From the NCBI RefSeq assembly GCF_000239815.1, contig NZ_CAFK01000214.1:1-45808 (forward strand): DNA of 45,808 nucleotides, in the 5' to 3' direction. The translations under genes were made by a program, and so were the position numbers. Within the stretch, counting starts at the first letter, position 1, and each line of letters begins with the position of its first letter. Below the pieces are notes generated by a model. The model had not been told where the DNA came from. It made no database searches and saw nothing but the letters and a program-made list of their open reading frames with translations. The stretch is from Bradyrhizobium sp. STM 3843. GTDB lineage: Bacteria > Pseudomonadota > Alphaproteobacteria > Rhizobiales > Xanthobacteraceae. Of the stretch, positions 1 to 8,374 are shown in pieces.

Positions 1-480
1 CGGCCAAGACATCCCGGCCTTCGCTGCGCGATGGGTTACGGCTTACTCCGCGCTCTCCCCGGGGATCGGCGTTCTTGCCCCCGTCGCCTGCAAATCGTCG
101 CAAGCTTGGCGCCAGCACCGAGGCGCCAGGACCACACGGCTTGACCGTCCGCGAGAACCTTCGCGCAAGACCGAACCGATGGGCTTGGTACCTGTCCCAC
201 CGAAGTCCTACGCAAAGCCGATCGATGCTGCTCGTCGGGCAACACCGTCGCGGCCACCGCTCCCCGCGCTCCACGTTCGTGACGATCGCGATACGTCCCT
301 CTCATCGAGGCGGGATGCGCGAGACAATGCAGGTGATTTGCCCGACACGGCAAGGCGCACAGGCTGCGACAGACTGGCACGACGGGCAATTTGCGGATGG
401 CTGGCATGTCATGTATCGCAACGCATTCAGCTCCGTACTGGGTTCTCAGTCAGGCTGGCGATCTCGAGGTCACAGGTTTA
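1..480. repeat. Dispersed intergenic repeat (degenerate), truncated by left edge
   Basis: Both strands are open in several overlapping frames, but no frame shows a recognisable protein. The translations are Arg/Ser/Pro-rich shadows of GC-rich DNA. Blocks such as CTCCGCGCTCTCCCCGGGGA near 48-67 and CCACGTTCGTGACGATCGCG at 271-290 match, from memory, a repeat found in many places in Bradyrhizobium genomes, usually mis-annotated as short hypothetical ORFs. The recognition is recall, not a search. No terminal inverted repeats or transposase are visible, and the left end lies outside the window. Confidence 0.45.
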
Positions 481-832
481 AGTCGCATCGGTGACGATGC
501 CATGGGGCGGATTTGACATTCGCAACCCGTTTGCCGCAATATCTGGATGCGACGCTAGGCGCAAAGCTCCTATCGCGTCAATTCGTTACCTGGACAGCGG
601 TCCGTTGACGAACATTTGCAAATCTATTTTCCGGTCGGATGTAATTATCGACGCCGGACTGCCAGCGCGCCGACAGGCCGAAGCGCCGGGTGTTCATTGA
701 ACCTATCGACGGTGCCGAAGCAGCGCTGCGGGCTCATTGAGCATCCGGATCAGCGAACCAGGCGATAGAACGCGTTGCTGAACATCCGCGACGAATGATT
801 GCTCCACAACACCAACATCAGCGGGATCGACA
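481..832. other. Non-coding stretch upstream of the FecR gene
   Basis: About 350 bp without a supported gene. A 69-codon frame at 491-700 has no recognisable features. Local GC is lower around 600-650, which would suit a promoter for the FecR/cyclase pair, but no -35/-10 pair with acceptable spacing stands out (a TTGACG at 605-610 has only 14 bp before a TATTTT). Nothing else seen. Confidence 0.4.
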
Positions 833-1465
833 ATGACCACATTCGGCGAGATCAAGCGCGACGATTCCCGCAATCGACGCTGGCTTCTCCGCCACGGAGC
901 GCTGGCGCTTCCGCTTGTTCTTGCCCTCAGACCGGTGCGCGCAGTCGAGCCGGTCGGCTCAGTCGAAGAGGTCACGGGCGAGGCCTTCGGCGAGCTTGAA
1001 TCTGCCCGTCGCGCGCTCGACCGGGCTGCGCCGGTCTTTCTGAGCGAGGAAGTCGTGACCGGACTTGCATCCCGTCTGGCCATGCGGCTTGGCCGCGATA
1101 CGACGGTGAAGCTTGGCGAGCAGGCGCGGTTGAAGATCGACCGGTTTCTGGTCAATGCCGGCGGGGAGATGACGCTGCGCTCGGGGCCAATGCTATTCGA
1201 CGGCCGGCCGCATCGCGCGGGCGTGCAAATTCGCAGCCCCTTCGCACTGATAGCCGTCCGCGGCACGCGGTTCTTCGCGGGGCCGAGCAACGACCGTTTT
1301 GGCGTGTTCGTGGCGCGCGGCTCGGTCGCGGTGAGCTCGGCGGGTCAGCAGGTGATCGTGCGCGAAGGCGAGGGGACGGATATCGCCTCGCCGGGCGCGC
1401 CGCCGACCCCGGTGAAACGTTGGGGGGCCGAACGCATCCGCGCCGCGCTTGCGAGCGTGAGTTGA
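833..1465 (+). CDS. FecR-domain protein, exported
   Basis: A 210-residue protein. The N-terminus has an Arg-Arg pair (NRRWLLRHG) followed by a hydrophobic stretch ending near Arg-Ala-Val-Glu, which looks like a signal sequence, possibly Tat-type. Residues about 65-170 show the FecR-type beta fold: repeated short strands including GRDTTVKLGEQARLKIDRF, then IRSPFALIAVRGTRFF and a VFVARGSVAVSS strand. FecR-family domains sense or scaffold in the periplasm. The next gene, 74 bp downstream on the same strand, is a CHASE2 cyclase, so the likely role is a periplasmic partner of that membrane cyclase rather than iron-citrate signalling (no sigma factor or TonB receptor nearby). Start chosen at the ATG preceding the Arg-rich signal. 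Family call confident, function inferred. Confidence 0.8.
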   Translation: MTTFGEIKRDDSRNRRWLLRHGALALPLVLALRPVRAVEPVGSVEEVTGEAFGELESARRALDRAAPVFLSEEVVTGLASRLAMRLGRDTTVKLGEQARLKIDRFLVNAGGEMTLRSGPMLFDGRPHRAGVQIRSPFALIAVRGTRFFAGPSNDRFGVFVARGSVAVSSAGQQVIVREGEGTDIASPGAPPTPVKRWGAERIRAALASVS

Positions 1466-1539
1466 ATATCTTGAGGTCACTGGTTTCCATGTATTGTCCC
1501 AAACAAGTCTGTTCGGCGTGATCGCGCGGCAGCTTTTCG

Positions 1540-3684
1540 ATGGGTAGGATCCGGGGAGCATTGCAGCAGCGTCTGCCGGTCGTGGCGGGCCTGGCGGCGC
1601 TGACCGCTTTCCTTGCGGCGGCCCTGCTGTTTCCCAGCAACGACGTCTTGCGCGACCGCGCCTTCGATATCGAACTCGCCGGCGATCAATGGCTGCGCAA
1701 GCCCGCATCGTCCGACCAGAAGGTTGTCGTCGTCGACATCGATCGCCGCTCCATCGATACATTGGGCGACTGGCCATGGCCGCGGGACACGATGGCGCAG
1801 CTCGTGGAGGCGATTGCAGCAGGACGGCCTGTCGCGATCGCGATCGACATTCTGCTCGCGGAGCCCGACGACCGTTCGCCAGCGGCGCTTGCGCGGCGGC
1901 TTGGGTCGGTGACCGGTCGTGCCGAGATCAGCGCGCTTGCAGAAGGCCTGCCAGACGGTGATCAGCGGCTGGCACGAGCCATCAGTACCGTACCTGTCGC
2001 GCTTGGCCTGGTGCTCGATCCTGACCGCAATGGCACATTGCCCGGCGCCGCGGTCGTGAGCCGTGGGCCCCTGCCGTTCGATGATCTGTGGCAGGCCATG
2101 GGCGCGATCGGTCCGACGGACTCACTCGCGGCTGCTGCGAGCGGACAAGGCGCGCTCTCCTTGCCGGGTAGCGCCGATGGTGCCATCCGTCAGGTTCCGA
2201 TCTTCGTGGCTGCCGGTGGTGTCTTGATGCCTGGTCTGGCAGCCGAGGCGCTGCGCCTCGCAGAAGGCGCCTCGAGCTATCGCATTGAAGCCGATCCGCC
2301 CAGACTGGTGGTCGGCAACCGGCAGCTTGCGCTGCCGCACGACGCGCTGCTGCGGCTCGTGCCCGCGACGCCATCGCGTCGCGCCGCCCGCACGCTCTCT
2401 GCGGTCGACGTTTTTCAGGGACAGGCAGGCGATGGCCGGCTGGCGGGCGCAATCGTGTTGCTCGGCGGTTCAGCGCCGCAGCTTGGCGGGCTTCGCAAGA
2501 CATCGGCGGACCCGCTGACGCCGTCGGTCCAGATCCAGGCGGACGCGGTCGAGCAGATGATTTCCGGCCGCGTGCCCCGCACGCTGGCGATCGAGCCCGT
2601 GGTGCAGCCGCTCGCGGTCTTGATGGTCGGGATGCTCGCTGTCGTGCTTGGGGCCGCCTTGTCGCCAGCCGCCGGCAGCGCAATTCTGACAGCCGCTATC
2701 GCGCTTCTTTGGATGGCTGCAATCGCCGCGGCCGGGCTCGCCGATCGCCTCGTCGATCCGCTCACGCCGTCGATTGCGGCCCTGCTGGTTTTCACCGTGA
2801 CGGCGGGCAGCGCCTATTCGTTGACCCGCAGGCGGGAAGCATTCGTGCGCCATCGGCTCGAACAGCGCCTCGCGCCGGCCGTGGTCCGTCGCATCGTCGA
2901 ACATCCTGACCTGGTCAAGCTCACGGGCGAACGGCGCGAGGTCACCTCGATGTTCACTGATATCGAGGGCTTCACCGCGACGATGCATCGCGCCGGCCCT
3001 GAGGAACTGGTCGCGACGCTCGACCAGTACTTTGAGGGCGTTGCCGGCATCGTGATCAGTCACGGCGGCATGGTCGACAAGATCGTCGGCGACGGCCTGC
3101 ATGCGCTGTTCAATGCACCGCTCGACCTCGACAATCACCCGCAACGCGCCGTCGAATGTGCGATCGCCATTCGGGCGTGGAGCGAAGACTTTCGCCGCCG
3201 CGCGCCTGCGGTGGCAATCCAACTCGGCCGCACCCGGATAGGGATCGAGACCGGCCCCGCTGTCGTCGGTGACGTGGGCGCTCAATCCAAGCTCGACTAC
3301 ACGGCTCACGGCGACGCCGTGAACATGGCGGCGCGGCTCGAAGCCAGCAACAAGGAGCTCGGTTCGACGATCTGTGTCGGGCCGGTTGCGGCTGCGCGAT
3401 GTGAGGCGTCGTTGCTGCGCCCGCTTGGGCAGCTGACGGTCCGTGGACGCGAGGAGCCGATCACGCTGTTTGAACCGTGGCCTGACGACGTGCCGCCGTC
3501 CTGGCGGGAAGCCTATCTGAAGGCCTACGCCATGCTTGATCGTGATGCTGCTCAGGCCGCCCCGCTACTTCAAAAACTGATGGCCGAGCGTCCTGCTGAT
3601 ATCGCGATGCGCCGGCTGATCGAGCGGTTGCCTTCGATCTTCAAGGCAGGCCTGCTGTCGGAGTCGCCCGCACCGAGGACGTGA
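1540..3684 (+). CDS. CHASE2-domain class III adenylate/guanylate cyclase
   Basis: A 714-residue membrane signalling enzyme expected to convert ATP (or GTP) to the cyclic nucleotide in the cytoplasm in response to a periplasmic signal. Order of domains: one N-terminal membrane helix (about residues 13-32), a periplasmic CHASE2 domain (about 50-335, with the family signature VVVDIDRRSIDTLGDWPWPR), three closely spaced membrane helices (about 345-425), then the catalytic domain (about 465-640). Catalytic features visible: metal-binding Asp in SMFTDIEGFT, VDKIVGDGLHALF with the second Asp, and the HGDAVNMAARLE segment containing the transition-state Asn/Arg region. No clear Shine-Dalgarno before the ATG at 1540. 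It follows the FecR-domain gene and is probably co-transcribed with it. Confidence 0.9.
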   Translation: MGRIRGALQQRLPVVAGLAALTAFLAAALLFPSNDVLRDRAFDIELAGDQWLRKPASSDQKVVVVDIDRRSIDTLGDWPWPRDTMAQLVEAIAAGRPVAIAIDILLAEPDDRSPAALARRLGSVTGRAEISALAEGLPDGDQRLARAISTVPVALGLVLDPDRNGTLPGAAVVSRGPLPFDDLWQAMGAIGPTDSLAAAASGQGALSLPGSADGAIRQVPIFVAAGGVLMPGLAAEALRLAEGASSYRIEADPPRLVVGNRQLALPHDALLRLVPATPSRRAARTLSAVDVFQGQAGDGRLAGAIVLLGGSAPQLGGLRKTSADPLTPSVQIQADAVEQMISGRVPRTLAIEPVVQPLAVLMVGMLAVVLGAALSPAAGSAILTAAIALLWMAAIAAAGLADRLVDPLTPSIAALLVFTVTAGSAYSLTRRREAFVRHRLEQRLAPAVVRRIVEHPDLVKLTGERREVTSMFTDIEGFTATMHRAGPEELVATLDQYFEGVAGIVISHGGMVDKIVGDGLHALFNAPLDLDNHPQRAVECAIAIRAWSEDFRRRAPAVAIQLGRTRIGIETGPAVVGDVGAQSKLDYTAHGDAVNMAARLEASNKELGSTICVGPVAAARCEASLLRPLGQLTVRGREEPITLFEPWPDDVPPSWREAYLKAYAMLDRDAAQAAPLLQKLMAERPADIAMRRLIERLPSIFKAGLLSESPAPRT

Positions 3685-3913
3685 TCGAGCCAGTCGCGGG
3701 ACGTCAGAAGCGGCGCAGACCATGTTCCGCGGCAAGTCTATCGAAGCCTCAGAGGAAATCAGGATCGCCCCGCATCTGTCGGCTGCTCTGAACTCTCTCC
3801 CAAGTCATCCGAGCTCACTGCGCCTTTGACTCCAGGTTGCTGGAGTGGTCATCATCTCCCCACACGGGAACACCGGCATCCAAGCAGTCAACGCGGAACC
3901 TAGGGAGGCGATG

Positions 3914-4654
3914 ATGAACGGCAATAGCAAGAAGCTTGCGGCGGAGGCGATCGGCACCTTCTGGCTGACATTCGGCGGTTGCGGCAGTGCGGTGATCGCG
4001 GCGGGCGTGCCCCAGGTGGGGATCGGGATGCTCGGCGTGGCCCTGGCGTTCGGGCTGACGGTGCTGACCATGGCCTACGCCATCGGACACATCTCCGGCT
4101 GTCATCTCAATCCGGCCGTGACGGTGGGGCTGGCTTGCGGCGGGCGGTTCCCGACCAATCTGATACTGCCCTACATCATCGCGCAGGTGGTCGGGGCCAT
4201 TGTCGGTGCCGCCGTGCTCTACGCGATTGCCAGCGGCGCGCCTGACTTCAGCACCGCCGGCGGCTTTGCTGCCAACGGCTATGCCGATCATTCGCCTGGC
4301 AAATACGGGCTCGGCGCCTGCCTGCTCAGCGAGATCGTGCTGACGATGATGTTCCTGTTCGTCATCATGGGTGCGACCCATGGCAAGGCGCCGGCCGGAT
4401 TCGCGCCGATCGCCATCGGCCTTGCGCTCACCCTGATTCACCTGATCAGCATCCACGTCACCAACACCTCGGTGAATCCGGCGCGCAGCACGGGACCCGC
4501 GCTGTTCGTCGGCGGCTGGGCGCTGGCGCAACTCTGGCTGTTCTGGGTGGCGCCGCTGATCGGGGGCGCGGCCGGCGGCTTCATCTATCGCTGGCTGAGC
4601 CCCGAGCCGACCGGCGCTGTGACGGGAGAGAGCATGATCCAGAAGGCCGCCTGA
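3914..4654 (+). CDS. aqpZ: Aquaporin Z
   Basis: A 246-residue MIP-family water channel of the inner membrane. Both pore loops carry the Asn-Pro-Ala signature: HLNPAVTVG in the first half and SVNPARSTGPA in the second, with the Arg after the second NPA that forms the selectivity filter. The N-terminal EAIGTFWLTFGGCGSAV and six hydrophobic helices fit the family, and the length is typical. The open frame extends 23 codons upstream, but a GGGAGG at 3903-3908 sits 5 bases before the ATG at 3914, so that start (or the adjacent ATG at 3911) is preferred. It stands alone; nothing in the surroundings suggests a partner. Confidence 0.93.
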   Translation: MNGNSKKLAAEAIGTFWLTFGGCGSAVIAAGVPQVGIGMLGVALAFGLTVLTMAYAIGHISGCHLNPAVTVGLACGGRFPTNLILPYIIAQVVGAIVGAAVLYAIASGAPDFSTAGGFAANGYADHSPGKYGLGACLLSEIVLTMMFLFVIMGATHGKAPAGFAPIAIGLALTLIHLISIHVTNTSVNPARSTGPALFVGGWALAQLWLFWVAPLIGGAAGGFIYRWLSPEPTGAVTGESMIQKAA

Positions 4655-4824
4655 GGATCTTCTCTCGCTGCGAAACCGCGGTCGACGTCACGATCTGCCG
4701 GCCGCGCCGGCGCTGCGTGGTTGTTCCAGTGAGGGCGAAGGTTCAGCGCGGTGGGGACGGCAGCGCTGCTTTGAGACGACTCGCAGCCGCGCGCGCCGCA
4801 GAATGAGGGCGCGCTGCTTTCGCC

Positions 4825-5235
4825 TCACGCCCTCACGTCGAGCAGCGTCTTGGCCATCTGGTCGTCCGCCTTCATCACCTTCAGATTGGCCGCATAACTA
4901 TATTTGGCGACCATCTGGCTGATCATCTCCTGCGCGAGATCGATACTGGGTGCGGCGACCTGGCCGTCCTGATTGGCAAACGGCGCCTGCGGGTCGGAGG
5001 TCGCGACGGTGGACGGATTGCTCGTCCTCACGCTGGTCTGCGTGCCGCCGCCTGCGGTTGCGGTCTGAACGACGTCGAGCGGCGCATAGGCCTGCGGCGA
5101 GCCCGCGGCCACCGTGCCGTCGGCGCCCGGCAGCGCGCCCGTGCTCATCACATTGGCGACATTGCTCGCGGAGACCTCGAGGCGGCGAACCGCCGCGTTC
5201 ATGCCTGATAACGCGATCGTTGATATGCTGCTCAT
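4825..5235 (-). CDS. FlgC-like flagellar basal-body rod protein (orphan)
   Basis: A 136-residue protein with the N-terminal rod/hook heptad region common to FlgB/FlgC/FlgG (ISTIALSGMNAAVRRLEVSASNVANVMS) and the matching C-terminal helix (IDLAQEMISQMVAKYSYAANLKVMKADDQMAKTLLDVRA). Length and ends fit FlgC, a proximal rod subunit. There is no other flagellar gene in the window, whereas a functional flgC normally sits in a flgBC-fliE cluster. This is therefore probably a paralogue outside the main flagellar cluster, with an uncertain role. The central part (about residues 35-90) is low-complexity, rich in Thr, Ala, Gly and Ser. Confidence 0.72.
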   Translation of the reverse strand: MSSISTIALSGMNAAVRRLEVSASNVANVMSTGALPGADGTVAAGSPQAYAPLDVVQTATAGGGTQTSVRTSNPSTVATSDPQAPFANQDGQVAAPSIDLAQEMISQMVAKYSYAANLKVMKADDQMAKTLLDVRA

Positions 5236-5533
5236 CGAAGGCCCGCGGGACAGATCATCAGCGCGCTACATAAGGGCTATCTCAGCAAGCAACGCTTAAG
5301 CTGCCAAGTCGAATTCGATCGAAGCGCATCATGCGGCGTTTACCATGGCTGCCAGCGGCTGCCGGGTTGGCGCGTTCACGAATCGCGCAATCAAACGAGC
5401 GCACGATGGATGCGGGCAGCCAGGGTCGCCGCGGGCGGCGGCTTCGCCTTCGACATGAATGGCGCCGGCGACCACCGCGACGCCGGGTTGGAGCGCTAAG
5501 CGCCGGCGCGACGTTGTTTCGCGTCAATGACAA
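5236..5533. other. Intergenic, no supported gene
   Basis: About 300 bp between the FlgC-like gene and the phosphoesterase terminator. Frames at 5331-5585 (plus) and 5282-5533 (minus) are Arg-rich translations with no domain signal. A short plus-strand frame ending near 5500 encodes GGGFAFDMNGAGDHRDAG, which could be a relic of a longer gene, but I cannot identify it. Confidence 0.35.
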
Positions 5534-5560
5534 AGCCCGCAGCGGAGACCGCTGCGGGCT
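5534..5560 (-). terminator. Rho-independent-type terminator hairpin
   Basis: A perfect 12-bp inverted repeat (AGCCCGCAGCGG / CCGCTGCGGGCT) with a 3-nt AGA loop. It lies 44 bp beyond the stop of the phosphoesterase gene, which reads leftwards. The T-rich tail is stronger on the plus strand (GTTGTTTGTT) than on the minus strand, so it may act in both directions. Confidence 0.7.
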
Positions 5561-5604
5561 GTTGTTTGTTGCTGTACACGGTTAGTGATCGGCTGATCCT
5601 GTGT

Positions 5605-7500
5605 TCAGTCGCGCCAGCCCCAGTTCCAGGCCTGATGGCCGCCAAAGCCGCCGTGCTCGTTCCAGCCGTGATGATCGTCGCCATCATGGTCGCCGTCGCG
5701 ATCACCGAAGGTGAAGAGGTTCATCAGGTCGCCGATCGCCGGACGGTTGAGCGGCTTGTAGCGGTGCTCGAACCGATCATGGACCGGGTTGGGCAAGTGG
5801 TCGCGGCTGAGCGAGGAGATGGTCGGCAGGTGCCAGTTGCGCTCGATGAACTTCAGCAGCGAGACGTGATCATAATAGGTATGATCGACGTGGCCCTGCT
5901 TGGCGTAGGGCGACACCACGATGAACGGGATCCGGGTGCCGTCGCCGAAGAAGTCGACCGGCTGCACATAGCCTGAGTCGTAATAGCCGCCGCCTTCGTC
6001 GGTGGTGATGAAGATCGCGGTCTTGGCCCACAGTTGCGGGTTGGCCTTGACGCGGTTGATCAGCGCTTCCAGGAACTTCTCGTAGAGGTCGGTGGTGGAG
6101 TCGGCGGGGTGACCGGCCAGCGCCTCGAACGGACGCACGAACGACACCGCCGGCAGCGTGTTGTTCTGGACGTCGTTGATGAAGGCGCCGTAGTTCTGCA
6201 GCTTCGCCTCCTCGGTCGGGTTCTTCATGATGCTGAGATAGCCCGACAGCGGATCGCAGATGCCGCAATAGGAGTGGAACAGCAGCTGCACGCCGTCCAC
6301 CGCGCTGGCGAAGGTGGTCGGATCGGTGCCGCGGTCCGCGCTGTAGTACTTCCAGGAGATGCCGTGCTTGGTCATCACGTCGGCGATGGTCGGCGCGGAC
6401 TGCGGCGGCAGCGTGAACTGGTTCGAGCCCAACGCGCGGGTCACGCTCGAGGTCTGGTTCCAATACATGTTATAGTTGTTGACGAGGTAATAGGTGTTCG
6501 GCGCGCATTTGCTGTTCGCGACGCCATGTTTGTAGAGCTGCTCGTTGACGGACGACACGCCCGGCGCGCTCGGATCCGAGCAGTTGACGTAGGAGCCGCC
6601 GCTATAGCCGTCCTGCGTGTAGTAGTTGTTGGTGCCGGAAACCGGGTCCGGATTCTCGATCTGGTTGGCGTAGGGCATCGCGGCCGAGCCGTCGAGCTTG
6701 TCCGGATTGGTGAAGAAGGCGGCGTGGCCGTTCACCAGCGCCTGGAAGTTGGCGCCCGTGCCGCCCATGATCGCCTGGTGATAATTGTCGCTGATCGCAT
6801 AGGTGTCGGCGAGCTGCTTGAAGAACGGCGCGTCGCCGCTCTGCGCCTTGCCGGACGCGTCGGTGAAGGGATTCATGTTGTAGAAGCCCATCGAGATCGC
6901 GCCCTCCATCGGATTGAAGCCGCCGGCCGGAACGGGCGCGCCGTTGGAGCCGGTGCCGATGGTCTGCTCGACCCAGACGAACTTGTCGTGCTTGCCGCCG
7001 TCGATGTCCTGCCACATCTGGAAGAAGCGGTGCACGGGATCGCCGGTGTAGGCGGCGTAGGGCACGTATTTCGAGATCTGATAGGGGCCGTTGGGCAGAT
7101 TGCTGGGGAAGCGGGTGTCGAGCACGTTCTGCGGCAGGCCGATGCCGTAGGTGGTATAGGGTTGCGGCAGCGTGGCGTAGGCGCCGGTCGAGGCGGTCTC
7201 GGCGTTGTAGCGCACCTCGTCGCGGCCGATGCGCTGCTCGGCCTTCTTGAACTGCGGACCCGGCGTGCCGTCCTCGTTGACGATGCCCTTGCTCAGGAGG
7301 TTGTCGATGCTCTGGCCGGCCTTCGGCTTGTAGGTGCCGAACAGATTGTCGAAGGTGTGATTCTCGCCGACGATAATGATGACGTGCTCGATCGGCGTCG
7401 CGGTCGCCGCGCCGGCGAAGGCCGGCATGATGCTCGTCGCAGTGAAGAGCACGGACGTGGCAAGGCAAAGCGCCTTGAACCGCCCTGTGGACATGTTCAT
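5605..7500 (-). CDS. Secreted phosphoesterase, phospholipase C / AcpA acid-phosphatase family
   Basis: A 631-residue exported enzyme of the phosphoesterase family (alkaline phosphatase-like fold) that hydrolyses phosphoesters such as phospholipid headgroups or phosphomonoesters. The start at the ATG ending at 7500 has GGAG 7 bases upstream and gives a signal peptide that ends around Ala-Phe-Ala-Gly. The open frame continues 27 codons further, without support. Family motifs seen: GENHTFDNLFGTY near the mature N-terminus, AIMGGTGANFQALVNGH, FITTDEGGGYYDSGY, and TRIPFIVVSPYAKQGHVDHT with YYDHVSLLKFIERNW at the C-terminal side. The last 30 or so residues are an Asp/His/Gly/Trp-rich tail not typical of the family. 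Monocistronic, with a hairpin terminator downstream. Confidence 0.88.
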   Translation of the reverse strand: MNMSTGRFKALCLATSVLFTATSIMPAFAGAATATPIEHVIIIVGENHTFDNLFGTYKPKAGQSIDNLLSKGIVNEDGTPGPQFKKAEQRIGRDEVRYNAETASTGAYATLPQPYTTYGIGLPQNVLDTRFPSNLPNGPYQISKYVPYAAYTGDPVHRFFQMWQDIDGGKHDKFVWVEQTIGTGSNGAPVPAGGFNPMEGAISMGFYNMNPFTDASGKAQSGDAPFFKQLADTYAISDNYHQAIMGGTGANFQALVNGHAAFFTNPDKLDGSAAMPYANQIENPDPVSGTNNYYTQDGYSGGSYVNCSDPSAPGVSSVNEQLYKHGVANSKCAPNTYYLVNNYNMYWNQTSSVTRALGSNQFTLPPQSAPTIADVMTKHGISWKYYSADRGTDPTTFASAVDGVQLLFHSYCGICDPLSGYLSIMKNPTEEAKLQNYGAFINDVQNNTLPAVSFVRPFEALAGHPADSTTDLYEKFLEALINRVKANPQLWAKTAIFITTDEGGGYYDSGYVQPVDFFGDGTRIPFIVVSPYAKQGHVDHTYYDHVSLLKFIERNWHLPTISSLSRDHLPNPVHDRFEHRYKPLNRPAIGDLMNLFTFGDRDGDHDGDDHHGWNEHGGFGGHQAWNWGWRD

Positions 7501-7735
7501 GAGTGTCTCCGAAAGGCAAAAGCTGAAGCGTGACGAATGTCGTGAGGAAGAATCCTCGCCGCCCTTATCGTGTCCGCACATTTCCGTGCGTTGTCAGTCG
7601 TGCGTCGGTTTGATGAAGCCCATGCGACACGGCGTGTCTCATGAGCGCTGTTGCGACGCAGTCGCAATCTGAAGAGGCGCGAAGGTAATAGGGGATGTCA
7701 TGGCGCGACGACGTATGCTGACCGCAAACGCAGTG

Positions 7736-7757
7736 ACGCGGTCGCGCCTGACCGCGT
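7736..7757 (-). terminator. Possible terminator after the DUF2000-type gene
   Basis: An 8-bp inverted repeat ACGCGGTC / GACCGCGT with a 6-nt loop, about 30 bp beyond the stop of the leftward gene at 7791. There is no good T-tract on the minus strand, so the call is weak. Confidence 0.3.
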
Positions 7758-7790
7758 TGCGTCGTCAGGCAGTGAAGCCGGCAGCCTAAT

Positions 7791-8243
7791 TCAGCTCAGC
7801 TCCGAGGGGCCGCCCGATGGTGGCTTCAACAGGCTATAGCGCCCGACCACGCGCGCGACCTTCTTCTTGGTCCCGTAGATCATCAGCCCGAGATAGCGCA
7901 GCGCGTCGGGATCGGTCGCGCGCACCAGGCGCTGGAATTCGGTGTAGTCCGTGGTCTGTTGACCCTGGACGGGAAAATCCACCACATCGAGGCCAGCGGC
8001 GACGGCCTTGCCGCGCAGCGCGGGAAGCTCGTCGGCGGGCGCGCCGAGCACGGGAATGCCGATCGGAATCAGCCCGGGATGTTCGCCGCCCAAGGCGTCC
8101 ACCAGCGCCTCGCCCGCGAGATGCGGCTGGCGCTTTCCCATGGTCAGCGCCAGGACGGCGGCGGCATTGGCCGCGTGCCCGATCGGCAGCGCCTGGTCGA
8201 TCACGGCCACGCAGCGCATCGGCTCGTCCGGCTCGGTTGTCAT
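7791..8243 (-). CDS. DUF2000-type small protein
   Basis: A 150-residue cytoplasmic protein resembling the DUF2000 family. The features seen are an N-terminal RCVAVIDQALPIGHAANAAAVLALTMG segment, HPGLIPIGIPVLGAP in the middle, and DYTEFQRLV and LGLMIYGTKKKVARVVGRYSLLK at the end. Structures in this family resemble peptidyl-tRNA hydrolase-like folds, but no activity is established that I can state. The frame is open 30 codons further upstream; the ATG at 8243 is preferred because the operator array (8272-8334) occupies that upstream part and the protein similarity begins here. It is divergently transcribed from a MarR regulator, which probably controls it. Confidence 0.7.
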   Translation of the reverse strand: MTTEPDEPMRCVAVIDQALPIGHAANAAAVLALTMGKRQPHLAGEALVDALGGEHPGLIPIGIPVLGAPADELPALRGKAVAAGLDVVDFPVQGQQTTDYTEFQRLVRATDPDALRYLGLMIYGTKKKVARVVGRYSLLKPPSGGPSELS

Positions 8244-8271
8244 GCGCAGGTCCCCGTGGCAGAGTTGCTGA

Positions 8272-8334
8272 TATACGAGTTGCTCGTATACGAGGTAATT
8301 TGCTCGCATGCAAGATAGATAGCTTGCATACAAG
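8272..8334. promoter_or_regulatory. Triple phased operator array between DUF2000-type and marR genes
   Basis: Three related 12-bp palindromes lie exactly 20 bp apart: CTCGTATACGAG at 8283-8294 (perfect), CTCGCATGCAAG at 8303-8314 and CTTGCATACAAG at 8323-8334 (each with one or two imperfect pairs). The consensus is CTYGYATRCRAG. An extra half-site TACGAG sits at 8274-8279, making TATACGAG-TTG-CTCGTATA a second overlapping inverted repeat. A 20-bp period places all sites on the same DNA face. MarR regulators typically bind such sites in divergent promoters, so this is most likely the operator for the adjacent MarR protein. Confidence 0.75.
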
Positions 8335-8374
8335 CAATGAGGCGGCCGACCCGCGAATGCGGCAAGGGGGATGC

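Noticed and set aside
415..500. A tRNA-like 3' end (AGGTTTAAGTCGCAT) near 473
   Set aside because: No acceptor stem, anticodon arm or D-arm can be built upstream; treated as chance or a relic in repeat DNA.
6034..7533. A 499-codon open frame on the plus strand opposite the phosphoesterase
   Set aside because: Arg/Val/Gly-rich translation without motifs; it is the complement of a clearly coding GC-rich gene on the minus strand.
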